Both the position numbers and the translations under genes were made by a program. A stretch of DNA of 60,419 bases from Chitinophagales bacterium (GTDB lineage: Bacteria > Bacteroidota > Bacteroidia > Chitinophagales > Chitinophagaceae). Below, piece after piece: positions 53,025 to 60,419 of this stretch. The notes beneath the pieces are model-generated. The model was not told the DNA's origin and made no database searches. It saw nothing but the letters and a program-made list of their open reading frames with translations. The stretch spans positions 1 through 60,419 of the forward strand of contig JAATFV010000045.1 of assembly GCA_015655015.1 (NCBI GenBank). Direction: 5' to 3'. The stretch's first letter is position 1; every line of letters begins with the position of its first letter.

Positions 53025-54128
53025 CTATCTGACATTCGCCCCATTCCTCAATTCCTCCGTCCCTTTCTTCGCAAAAACATCACCGGGATGAAAATTCCCA
53101 AACACCTCCGTCAGACTATCCGTCTCCCGGCCTTTCGTCACCTCCATTCTTTGCGTCTTATTATCTATTACCCTGACCATAAACACCCCTTCGGTAGAAT
53201 TCACCACGGCCGACCTGGGCACGACAAAGCTGCTGTCCCGCCCGGACAAGCTCAGCATGGCCTCCGCCACCATTCCCGGTGATAATTTTTTATCAGGATT
53301 GTATACATCCAGCTCGATCCGTTCTGACCGCAGCCTGACATCCAGCGCTTCCGACCTTCTGGCGATAGTAGCCGTGAACACCTGGTCCGGATAAGCCTTC
53401 ACCCTGAACTTCACTACATCCGCCTTGCGGACAAACGCTTTATAAGCCTCCGGTACGGCAATAACCAGCCGCAGATGGTCCAGCTGCTGCAGCGTGAACA
53501 CCGGCAGCTCCGACCCCTTGCCCGCAGGGCCTACATACGCCCCCAGGTTGACATTACGTGCGCTGATGACACCCGCGAACGGAGCCTTGATGGCCAGGTA
53601 GCTCAGGATAGTGCCCGTCTCCCGGTAAGCGGCCCTGGCAGCATCCAGCTGCGCCAGGTCCGAATTTTTCTTTGCCAGCGCTATTTCCAGGTCATTGCCG
53701 GAGATCGTGCCCGGCGTTTTGCTGGTATTCAGAAGCCGGTCATACGTGGCATTGCTGGAGGTATAAATGGCTTCCAGTGATTTCAGCCTGGACTCCGCTC
53801 CGGCCTGCTGGGCGCTTAGCTCGGGCGCCTCCAGCGTAGCCAGCAGCTGGCCGGTCCCCACTTCCGAACCGATGTCCGCTTTCAGGTCCTTCACAAAACT
53901 GTTCACCTTCGCATAAAGATCTACCTGCCGGTAAGCGATCAGCTCCGCCGGTATTTGCAGGGCGGATACCAGCTTGCCTTTTTGTATGACAAAGGTCTCC
54001 GTATGCGCAGGCGCCGCAGCGACAGGTTTTTTTTCAGGTTCCGAAGAGACGGAATTACAGCTGATAACAGCCATCCAGGTCATACAGGCGATAGCGTAGG
54101 AAAAGGCGACAAGGGATCTGTTCTTCAT
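53025..54128 (-). CDS. RND efflux membrane-fusion (adaptor) lipoprotein
   Basis: 367 residues. Lipobox AVISC (C24) anchors the protein. Then comes the typical adaptor order: barrel-sandwich half (LIAYRQVDLYAKVNSFVKDLKADIGSEVGTGQLLATLE), alpha-hairpin (about 105-165), second lipoyl half (IKAPFAGVISARNVNLGAYVG), beta-barrel and membrane-proximal domain (GMVAEAMLSLSGRDSSFVVPRSAVV). It joins the RND pump to the outer-membrane channel. It is the third gene of the operon tolC-like, pump, adaptor, and its start is 2 bases past the pump stop, so translation is coupled. The order channel-first is less common than adaptor-first. Confidence 0.94.
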   Translation of the reverse strand: MKNRSLVAFSYAIACMTWMAVISCNSVSSEPEKKPVAAAPAHTETFVIQKGKLVSALQIPAELIAYRQVDLYAKVNSFVKDLKADIGSEVGTGQLLATLEAPELSAQQAGAESRLKSLEAIYTSSNATYDRLLNTSKTPGTISGNDLEIALAKKNSDLAQLDAARAAYRETGTILSYLAIKAPFAGVISARNVNLGAYVGPAGKGSELPVFTLQQLDHLRLVIAVPEAYKAFVRKADVVKFRVKAYPDQVFTATIARRSEALDVRLRSERIELDVYNPDKKLSPGMVAEAMLSLSGRDSSFVVPRSAVVNSTEGVFMVRVIDNKTQRMEVTKGRETDSLTEVFGNFHPGDVFAKKGTEELRNGANVR

Positions 54129-54130
54129 AA

Positions 54131-57100
54131 TTAATTATTTAAAGAGGATAAATACAGTTTAGTTTCTTCTTCGCCAGGTTCCAGCGATACCGATTCGGTC
54201 GTGGCTTTTCCCTGTCCCCAGGCAAATGCCAGCGGAAGGATGAATAAAGCGGCAAACGTTGAAGCGATCAGCCCTCCCACAACGGCCCGGCCCAGGGGAG
54301 AAGTCTGATCTCCCGCCTCACCAAGCCCGCTGGCCATCGGTATCATACCTACCACCATGGCCATAGCCGTCATCATGATCGGACGAAGGCGGAGAGCGGC
54401 GGCCTCCTTGGCCGACTGCATCGCATTCCCATTGTATTCCCGCAGCTGTTCAGCATTGGTGATCAGCAGAACGGCATTGGAGATGGACACGCCCACCGAC
54501 ATGATGATCCCCATATAGGATTGCAGGTTCAGCGTGGACCCGGTCAGCATCAACAGGGATAGCGAACCCAGGATAACAGCCGGCACCGTGGCCAGCACGA
54601 TCGCCGATACTTTAAAGGATTGGAAATTGGCGGCCAGCATGAGGAAGATAACGACAATAGCCACAAACAGTCCGCTTTGCAGGCTGTCCAGCGTATCCGT
54701 AAGAGTCTGGATCAGCCCGATCGGCTCCGCCGTGGTGCCCCGCGGTAAAGTTCCCAGGGAGGCAATGGCAGCCTGCACATCTTTCGTCGCGGCGCCAAGA
54801 TCTTTATTATTCAGGTTGGCTGTCACCGATAATACCGGAATAGCACCCAGGTTGTCATTCTCGCCATACGTGGTGTCCTCTTTGATGGTCGCCACATCGC
54901 TCAGTACAGGACGGCTGCTGTTAGCCAGCAAAGGGATCTCTCCGATATCGCCCAGGGTCTTCATCTTATTCTCCGGCACCTCCACCTGAACGTTATAGCT
55001 GTTCCCCAATTTCTCATCTATCCAGATATTCTTTTCCGTATAACGGGAAGAAGAGGTGGCCGCAGTCAGCGACCGGGAGATCTCATCCATCCCCACTCCC
55101 AGCTGGGCCGCCCGCACCCGGTCCACTTCTATATTGATAGCCGGATATTTATTCGATTGCCCCAGCTGAATATCCCGCAGATAAGGGATCTCTTTCAGCT
55201 TCTCGATCAGCTTCTGGGCATAGAGCTCATTATTCTTCTTATTCCTTCCCGCAAACCGTACTTCCACCGGCGTCGGACTACCCTGGCTCAATATCTTATC
55301 CGTCAGCTCGATCGGCTCGAAGGACAGCTTGACATCGGGCATCATGTCCCCCGCCCGTCCCCGGATCTTCTCTTTCAACGCATCCAGGTTGGTCTTATAC
55401 CCCTCTTTCAACGCCACCTGTAAAACAGCTTCCTGGGGACCCGCCATCCACAGATAGATCGGGTTGGTCGAGAACAGGGAAGGATGCTGTCCTACATAAG
55501 CAGAAGTTATATCGACATTTTCAGGGCCTACAATGTCTTTAATGATCCCGATCGTATTCAGCGTCTTCTCTTCCGTTCTTTCGATCCGGGTGCCTTCAGG
55601 CGCCCGCAGTCTCACCTGGAACTGGCTGCCATTCACTTTCGGCAGCACATCCTTACCGATATTCTTCAGCAGGAGAAAAGCCGCGCCGCCCGTAAGGACC
55701 AGGTAAGCCACCACAATAGGTCTGCGAAAAGGCATCATGCGATCGATGAACCGGAGAAAGCGTCTCCGTAACTTATCGAAACGGGTTGGCTTCCCGCCTT
55801 TTCCATGAGGCTCATGCAGCATTTTTTCCTTTTCTTCCGCCTGATCCTCCTGATCTTCGCCGTCAACGGCAACAGCCCGCAGTGCAGCCGGTTGCGCCGG
55901 CTTATGCGCTTTCATGATCCAGTTCGACATGACCGGCACAAAGGTCTGCGCCAGGAAATAGCTGACGATCATGCTGAACCCGATGGCAAGGGCCAGCGGA
56001 AGGAACAACGACCCCGGAATACCGCCCATCGTAAAAGCCGGAGCGAATACAGCAAGGATACACAGAAGGATCAGCAATTTCGGAAAAGCGATCTCCTTAC
56101 AGGCATCCCAGATGGCCAGCCGTTTCGGCTTCCCCATGTCCAGATGCTGGTGAATGTTCTCGATCGTCACCGTACTCTCATCCACCAGGATACCGATAGC
56201 CAGGGCCAGCCCGCTCAGCGTCATGATATTGATCGTCTGCCCGAAAAGGTTGAGGAACAGTATCCCGGCAATAATGGAAGTGGGAATCGTCATGATGACA
56301 ATCAGGGCTCCCCGTATATCACCCAGGAACAGCAATACCATCAGCCCGGTAAGAATAGCGCCGATCGCCCCCTCCGAGATAAGGCTCTTGACGGAATTGA
56401 TCACATAGACGGACTGGTCGAAAGCATAATTCAGGTGTACGTCTTCCGGCAGCTGCGCCTGCATCTTCGGAAGGGAGGCTTTCAGCTTCTGCACGACTTC
56501 CCAGGTGGAGGCATCCGCGTTCTTGGCGATTGCCAGATAAACGGAACGTTTCCCATTTACCAGCCCATAACCAACGGTTACATCCGCCCCATCCTCGATC
56601 GTAGCTACATCCCGCAGATACAAACTCTGCACCCCTCCTTTGAATAGCGGGATATTCCCAAAATCCTGGATGGTATGAATGGTGGTATTGATAGGCGTTA
56701 TATAGTTCTTGTCTCCGATACGTACATTTCCGGAAGGCGCCGATTGATTGTTGACGCGCAGCGCCGCTACCAGCTGGTCAGGCGTAAGGTTATGCGCCCG
56801 CAGCAGCTCCGGGTCCGCCTTGATGACCACCGTACGGATATTCCCCCCGAAAGGCGGAGCAGACAACAGTCCGGGAATAGAAGTAAAAGAAGAACGGACA
56901 TATACATTCGCCAGATCCAGCAGCTCATTATTGCTTCTCTTGTCGCTGCTCAATACCAGCTCGCCGACCGGCAGGGTGCTGGCGTCAAAACGAATGATAA
57001 AAGGCGGGTTGGAGCCCGGCGGGAACAACACCTGGGCCCGGTTGCTGACGGCGCTCACCTCGGCGGCGGCCTGGGCCATATTCGTGCCGGGATAAAAATT

Positions 57101-57379
57101 CAGCTTCATCAGGGTAAGACCCTGTACGTTCTTGGTCTCGATGCTCTTGATGCCATTCACATACAGCAGCACATTGATGTACTGCTTGGCGAAAAAAGTT
57201 TCCATCTGTGTAGGCGTAAATCCTCCATAAGGGTGGGCAATATACAGCACCGGCAGATCCAGCTTGGGAAAGATATCGATCCGGATAGTGCGCAGGGCGC
57301 TGATCCCGAAAAAGAATAAAGCGGCGACCATTACGATAATGGCGATGGGCTTGCGTAAAGCGAAAAGGATCAGTTTCAT
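54131..57379 (-). CDS. RND-family efflux pump (HAE1-like permease subunit)
   Basis: 1082 residues with the full twofold layout: helix 1 (IAIIVMVAALFFFGISAL), a large periplasmic loop, helices 2-6, second loop, helices 8-12. Motifs such as TMETFFAKQYINVLLYVNGIKSI and LSGLALAIGILVDESTVTIENIHQHL are present. The TM4 proton-relay pair is VDE here rather than the VDD of AcrB, and TM10 reads VGVSISNAVLLITNAEQ, without the lysine of AcrB. A charged insertion (about residues 490-520, VDGEDQEDQAEEKEKM) lies in the cytoplasmic loop between halves. Substrate unknown. The tolC-like gene precedes it by 10 bases. Confidence 0.94.
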   Translation of the reverse strand: MKLILFALRKPIAIIVMVAALFFFGISALRTIRIDIFPKLDLPVLYIAHPYGGFTPTQMETFFAKQYINVLLYVNGIKSIETKNVQGLTLMKLNFYPGTNMAQAAAEVSAVSNRAQVLFPPGSNPPFIIRFDASTLPVGELVLSSDKRSNNELLDLANVYVRSSFTSIPGLLSAPPFGGNIRTVVIKADPELLRAHNLTPDQLVAALRVNNQSAPSGNVRIGDKNYITPINTTIHTIQDFGNIPLFKGGVQSLYLRDVATIEDGADVTVGYGLVNGKRSVYLAIAKNADASTWEVVQKLKASLPKMQAQLPEDVHLNYAFDQSVYVINSVKSLISEGAIGAILTGLMVLLFLGDIRGALIVIMTIPTSIIAGILFLNLFGQTINIMTLSGLALAIGILVDESTVTIENIHQHLDMGKPKRLAIWDACKEIAFPKLLILLCILAVFAPAFTMGGIPGSLFLPLALAIGFSMIVSYFLAQTFVPVMSNWIMKAHKPAQPAALRAVAVDGEDQEDQAEEKEKMLHEPHGKGGKPTRFDKLRRRFLRFIDRMMPFRRPIVVAYLVLTGGAAFLLLKNIGKDVLPKVNGSQFQVRLRAPEGTRIERTEEKTLNTIGIIKDIVGPENVDITSAYVGQHPSLFSTNPIYLWMAGPQEAVLQVALKEGYKTNLDALKEKIRGRAGDMMPDVKLSFEPIELTDKILSQGSPTPVEVRFAGRNKKNNELYAQKLIEKLKEIPYLRDIQLGQSNKYPAINIEVDRVRAAQLGVGMDEISRSLTAATSSSRYTEKNIWIDEKLGNSYNVQVEVPENKMKTLGDIGEIPLLANSSRPVLSDVATIKEDTTYGENDNLGAIPVLSVTANLNNKDLGAATKDVQAAIASLGTLPRGTTAEPIGLIQTLTDTLDSLQSGLFVAIVVIFLMLAANFQSFKVSAIVLATVPAVILGSLSLLMLTGSTLNLQSYMGIIMSVGVSISNAVLLITNAEQLREYNGNAMQSAKEAAALRLRPIMMTAMAMVVGMIPMASGLGEAGDQTSPLGRAVVGGLIASTFAALFILPLAFAWGQGKATTESVSLEPGEEETKLYLSSLNN

Positions 57380-57389
57380 ACTTCTATAT

Positions 57390-58853
57390 TCAGAGATTGT
57401 TGGAAAAAATGGTAAAGTCGCCGGTGGCAGCCGCTTTCAGCAACAACGCCTGCCATACGTTATTGTAAGCGATGTCCCGGTCCGTTTCTGCCCGCACGAG
57501 CGCATACAGGGCCTGCGTTACATCCACAAGGTTCGTCAGCCCGTTCTGGTATAATACGGACCTTTGCAGGTAAGCGTCTGAAGCGGCTTTCACCTGCACA
57601 GGCGCTTCCCGGTAATTATCCAGGGCATTGCTGATCTTCGTCGCCGACAGCTGTAACTGCGCCGTCAGCTCCTGGCTGGCGAGGTTGTATTCCTCCTGCA
57701 GGCCTTTACTGATAAACTGCTGGGACTTCACCTGCTGCGATACACGCAGCGGCTGCGTCAGGTTCCAGGTCACCCCTACGCCGATCAGGTAATTACCCCT
57801 GGCAGGCTGGATCCCATCATACAAATTGTGATTCACCGTGGACGCATCCCCGGTATACGAATTGCTAAAACCGCTTCCCCGGGTCTGTGCTACACCAAAG
57901 AGGGAAAAAGTAGGATAGCTGAACGTTTTATCGTACTTCGACAGTTGATCGCTTACCGTGATGCGGCTTTTATACCATAACAGCAGGGGATGCTGTCCGA
58001 TGACCGCCGAATCCGACGAATGCCGGCCGATAGCCGTATCCCGCAGCTGCTGTTCCATAGCCGTTCCTAAAGCCGCCTGCATGGAGGCAGGTAGCCGGGC
58101 GACGAAAAACGTATCCACCACAAAATCCTGTGCGGGAACGCCCAGCAACCGGGCCAGCACGTTGGCCTGCTCCTGCTCCGCATCCAGCGCACGGGTCAGT
58201 AATATCCTCGCGCTGGAAACCTCCGCATTGGCCTGGGAAGAATCCACGCCGGGATTAAGCTGGTTTAGAGCGCGCGTGACCACGACATGCCGGAAAGTAT
58301 CCGCACGATTCAGGTTCTTTTGATAGGAGACTGTCAAACGTTTGGCCGCCAGCAAATTCAGGTAGGCCGCCGCCACCTTCACCTCCTGCTGAAAAATTTC
58401 CTGCTGCCAGTCCTTCTCATCCCGGTTGGCAATCTCCGTCGCCGTATGGATCTTTTCCTTTGACCGGCCAAAAGCAAAAAAATCCCAGTTGACATTGGTG
58501 AGATACAGCGCGCCGAAAGCGGCATTCCAGTTCTGACTGGCAAGAGGTGGGCCCGAGCTGGCGACGGACAGGCCGCCCAGCCCGTATAAAGGTCCGTTCT
58601 GACCATTGGCGGTTCCATAATCTGTTTGAGCAGACAGGTTCAGGTTAGGCAGATAATCTCTTTTAGCCTGTACAATGGCGGCCCTGGAGGCAGCCGCATA
58701 ATCGGCCTTCGCCCGGATGGTGCCGTAATTGCTGATGGCGGTCTGCAGCGCCTGTTTCAAACTGAGAACTTGCTGGCCGCTGGCGCTGCCCCCTGTGGCA
58801 ACCGCTGCCAGCACGAAAACAATAACGGGAAGATACTTTTTAAAAATGTCCAT
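57390..58853 (-). CDS. TolC-family outer-membrane efflux protein
   Basis: 487 residues from MDIFKKYLPVIVFVLAAVATGG (ATG at 58853), which gives a clean signal peptide; the frame continues to 58907 without support. Two OEP repeats are visible (LSLKQALQTAISNYGTIRAKADYAAASRAAIVQAKRDYLPNL; NLASQELTAQLQLSATKISNALDNYREAPVQVKAASDAYL). It forms the outer-membrane/periplasmic tunnel for the RND pump encoded next. First gene of the efflux operon; its upstream region carries a 21-bp repeat array. Confidence 0.93.
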   Translation of the reverse strand: MDIFKKYLPVIVFVLAAVATGGSASGQQVLSLKQALQTAISNYGTIRAKADYAAASRAAIVQAKRDYLPNLNLSAQTDYGTANGQNGPLYGLGGLSVASSGPPLASQNWNAAFGALYLTNVNWDFFAFGRSKEKIHTATEIANRDEKDWQQEIFQQEVKVAAAYLNLLAAKRLTVSYQKNLNRADTFRHVVVTRALNQLNPGVDSSQANAEVSSARILLTRALDAEQEQANVLARLLGVPAQDFVVDTFFVARLPASMQAALGTAMEQQLRDTAIGRHSSDSAVIGQHPLLLWYKSRITVSDQLSKYDKTFSYPTFSLFGVAQTRGSGFSNSYTGDASTVNHNLYDGIQPARGNYLIGVGVTWNLTQPLRVSQQVKSQQFISKGLQEEYNLASQELTAQLQLSATKISNALDNYREAPVQVKAASDAYLQRSVLYQNGLTNLVDVTQALYALVRAETDRDIAYNNVWQALLLKAAATGDFTIFSNNL

Positions 58854-58900
58854 AATATGATATTGTTGCGGAAATAGATCCATGCTAAATTTTTCCCGGC

Positions 58901-58984
58901 AAGACAATCGCGGATTCAGTTAAGACAATCGCGGATTCAATTAAGGCAATCGCAGCTTCAATTATAACAATCGCAGCTTCAGCA
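58901..58984. repeat. 21-bp tandem repeat (4 units) upstream of the efflux operon
   Basis: Units aagacaatcgcggattcagtt, with small changes, start at 58901, 58922, 58943 and 58964. The two right units carry cagcttca instead of cggattca. The array lies 48-131 bases before the tolC-like start, in the place of the operon promoter. A 21-bp period equals two helical turns, so the copies face the same side of the DNA. Confidence 0.92.
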
Positions 58985-59009
58985 GTGCGCAGTCGTTTGT
59001 GCAGTTAAA

Positions 59010-59032
59010 GCAGCCAGACAGTTTCAGGCTGC
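59010..59032 (-). terminator. Weak hairpin after the MFS gene, possible terminator
   Basis: gcagcc (59010-59015) and ggctgc (59027-59032) form a 6-bp stem with an 11-base loop; on the minus strand it is followed by TTTAA. It lies 38 bases past the stop of the MFS gene and before the efflux operon. Support is modest. Confidence 0.35.
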
Positions 59033-59069
59033 CGTTAGTGCAATATGCAGTATCAATAGGAGTAACGAT

Positions 59070-60419
59070 TTATTCAGCCAGCGCCAACCCGCCCGCACGA
59101 ACAGTATTGGGCAGTACCGCCAGCAGCACGCTCATCAGGACCATCGTCAATATTTCAGCGCCAACTCCATAACGGAAAGCGACCGCATAATGTCCATACC
59201 CATTGTCCCCTCCCAGCTGATCGAAAAACAAACCCCCGATCAGCGTAACGCCTAACGCGGAAGCTGACTGTTGAACGGTGGAATATAGTCCGGATGCAGC
59301 CCCCGCAAAATGCAGCGGTACGCTTTTTAACGTAATATTCAGCAGCGAAGGCATGACCAGCCCGGTAGCCAGACCATGTAAGGCCAGCAAAACACAGATC
59401 AGCCAATAATCCGGCGCTGACCGGGCAAAGAAAACCAGCTGCAGCAAAAAAGACAGCAGCATGATCAGCGCTCCCGCCTGCAGCACAGACTTACCATACC
59501 GCACCACCAGCCGGATAGCCAGCAGGGAAGCGGTCATAAATCCAATGCCAAAAGCAACAAAGGCATTGCCGGTAACAAAGGCATTCAGCTTCATGCCATT
59601 CTGCAGGAATAAGGTGCTGATCAGCAAATAGGAATTATGTATGGCAAAAAGACACAACACAGCGAGCAAACCGATATTAAAATCCTTAATAGAAAAAAGA
59701 CGGATATTGATCAGCGGCGAATCGCCGGTTCTTTCCTTTTTTACCTGGTCCCGGTAAAACCAATAGAAGAAGAAGCCCGACAGCAGCAACAGCAGTATAC
59801 TCCAGGCAGGCCAATGATATTCCCTTCCCTGTATCAGGGGTATGATCAGGCTCACCAGGGCCAGCGTCAGCAGCAGCACACCCGGACGGTCAAATGGTGC
59901 GGAACTGTCCGCCGGTGTCTCTCTAAGGAACCGGGCAGCACTGATAATAGCAACAACACCTATGGGCAGATTTATGAAGAAGATCAGCCGCCAGCCCTCG
60001 ATCGAAAAATGATAATAGGAAAAGAATCCCCCAAGAAATTGCCCCAGTATGCTGGCGAGGCCCAGCGTAATCCCAAACCAGCCGATCGCCTTCGAACGTT
60101 CCTTATGTTCCGGAAACAACAGCTGAATATAGGACAGCGTCTGCGGCACCATCAGAGCAGCGCTTACCCCCTGAAAAAAACGCATGCTGTTAAGCTGCAG
60201 CGGCGAAACAGCCAGACCGCAAAAACAGGAGGTCAGCGTAAAGAAGGCCATACCCCATAAGAAAACTTTCTTTTTACCGTAATGATCCCCCAGCCGGCCC
60301 CCGGTGATAAGAAAAGAAGCATATCCGAGCAAATATCCCGCAATCACCAGCTGCACCTGTGCGTCACTGGCATGGAGCCCCGTACGGACCGCCGGTATGG
60401 CGATATTCACAATGAACAC
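59070..60419 (-). CDS. MFS transporter, DHA2-type (start beyond window)
   Basis: 449 residues are visible and the frame runs off the right edge. The first residues (FIVNIAIPAVRTGLHASDAQVQLVIAGYLLGYA) match helix 1-2 of DHA2 drug:proton antiporters, where the true N-terminus lies about 15-30 residues earlier, so the GTG at the edge is probably an internal Val. Motif A is GGRLGDHYGKKKVFLWG, and FFQGVSAALMVPQTLSYIQLLFP and GWRLIFFINLPIGV follow. Twelve to fourteen helices. It likely exports a toxic compound; the substrate is unknown. Same strand as the efflux operon but separated from it by more than 200 bases with a repeat array. Confidence 0.93.
   Translation of the reverse strand: MFIVNIAIPAVRTGLHASDAQVQLVIAGYLLGYASFLITGGRLGDHYGKKKVFLWGMAFFTLTSCFCGLAVSPLQLNSMRFFQGVSAALMVPQTLSYIQLLFPEHKERSKAIGWFGITLGLASILGQFLGGFFSYYHFSIEGWRLIFFINLPIGVVAIISAARFLRETPADSSAPFDRPGVLLLTLALVSLIIPLIQGREYHWPAWSILLLLLSGFFFYWFYRDQVKKERTGDSPLINIRLFSIKDFNIGLLAVLCLFAIHNSYLLISTLFLQNGMKLNAFVTGNAFVAFGIGFMTASLLAIRLVVRYGKSVLQAGALIMLLSFLLQLVFFARSAPDYWLICVLLALHGLATGLVMPSLLNITLKSVPLHFAGAASGLYSTVQQSASALGVTLIGGLFFDQLGGDNGYGHYAVAFRYGVGAEILTMVLMSVLLAVLPNTVRAGGLALAE

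Overview
The window is a gene-dense stretch of a Bacteroidota chromosome, most likely a Chitinophaga-like member of the Chitinophagaceae. The evidence is SusC/SusD pairs, a periplasmic-sensor hybrid two-component regulator, two ECF sigma/FecR pairs, many lipoproteins with a Cys-Lys/Ser-Lys start, FAS1, DUF4397 and IPT/NHL surface proteins, and promoter elements of the Bacteroidota TAnnTTTG type. No rRNA, tRNA, CRISPR array, transposase or phage gene was recognised. The assignment to the family level is inference from gene style.

Layout. 1-5115: the N-terminus of a SusC without an STN domain, divergent from a hybrid two-component system (HTCS). 5120-12799: a complete ECF sigma, FecR, SusC (with STN), SusD, TlpA-like thioredoxin locus with no glycosidase; a short promoter-to-terminator unit lies antisense to the SusC leader. 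12984-16801: an AlbA_2/ATPase-like regulator divergent from a GH92 alpha-mannosidase. 16802-34086: an unusual surface locus in which a divergent ECF sigma gene faces a minus-strand run of FecR, STN-type TonB receptor, two DUF4397 lipoproteins, three double-FAS1 lipoproteins, an Oar-like TonB receptor and an IPT/NHL lipoprotein. It contains no SusD and no enzyme. This is my best candidate for an undescribed system. 34114-42476: an LpxL-type acyltransferase, a decayed GH13 remnant, a lytic transglycosylase, a GH106-like protein that seems to have lost its catalytic middle, an MBL-fold hydrolase and an OMP beta-barrel receptor. 42694-53020: an imelysin-like/di-heme peroxidase fusion, a purple-acid-phosphatase-like enzyme, a multi-pass membrane patatin, an M28 membrane peptidase, a Bcr/CflA-type MFS pump, an FKBP isomerase and a small unknown protein. 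53025-60419: a TolC, RND pump, adaptor operon and a DHA2-type MFS transporter cut by the window end.

How the genes work together. STN domains occur exactly in the two TonB receptors that sit beside FecR/ECF pairs and are absent from the SusC beside the HTCS and from the second receptor of the FAS1 locus. This is what trans-envelope signalling logic predicts: substrate binding, then STN, FecR and sigma release.

A cross-cutting feature is an abundance of short tandem duplications, with periods of 12, 15, 16, 18, 21, 23 and about 27 bp. Those inside genes are multiples of three. Three or four others lie at gene 3' ends and copy a stop codon. Two lie in upstream regions: one directly before an ECF sigma gene, duplicating a promoter-like element, and one before the efflux operon.
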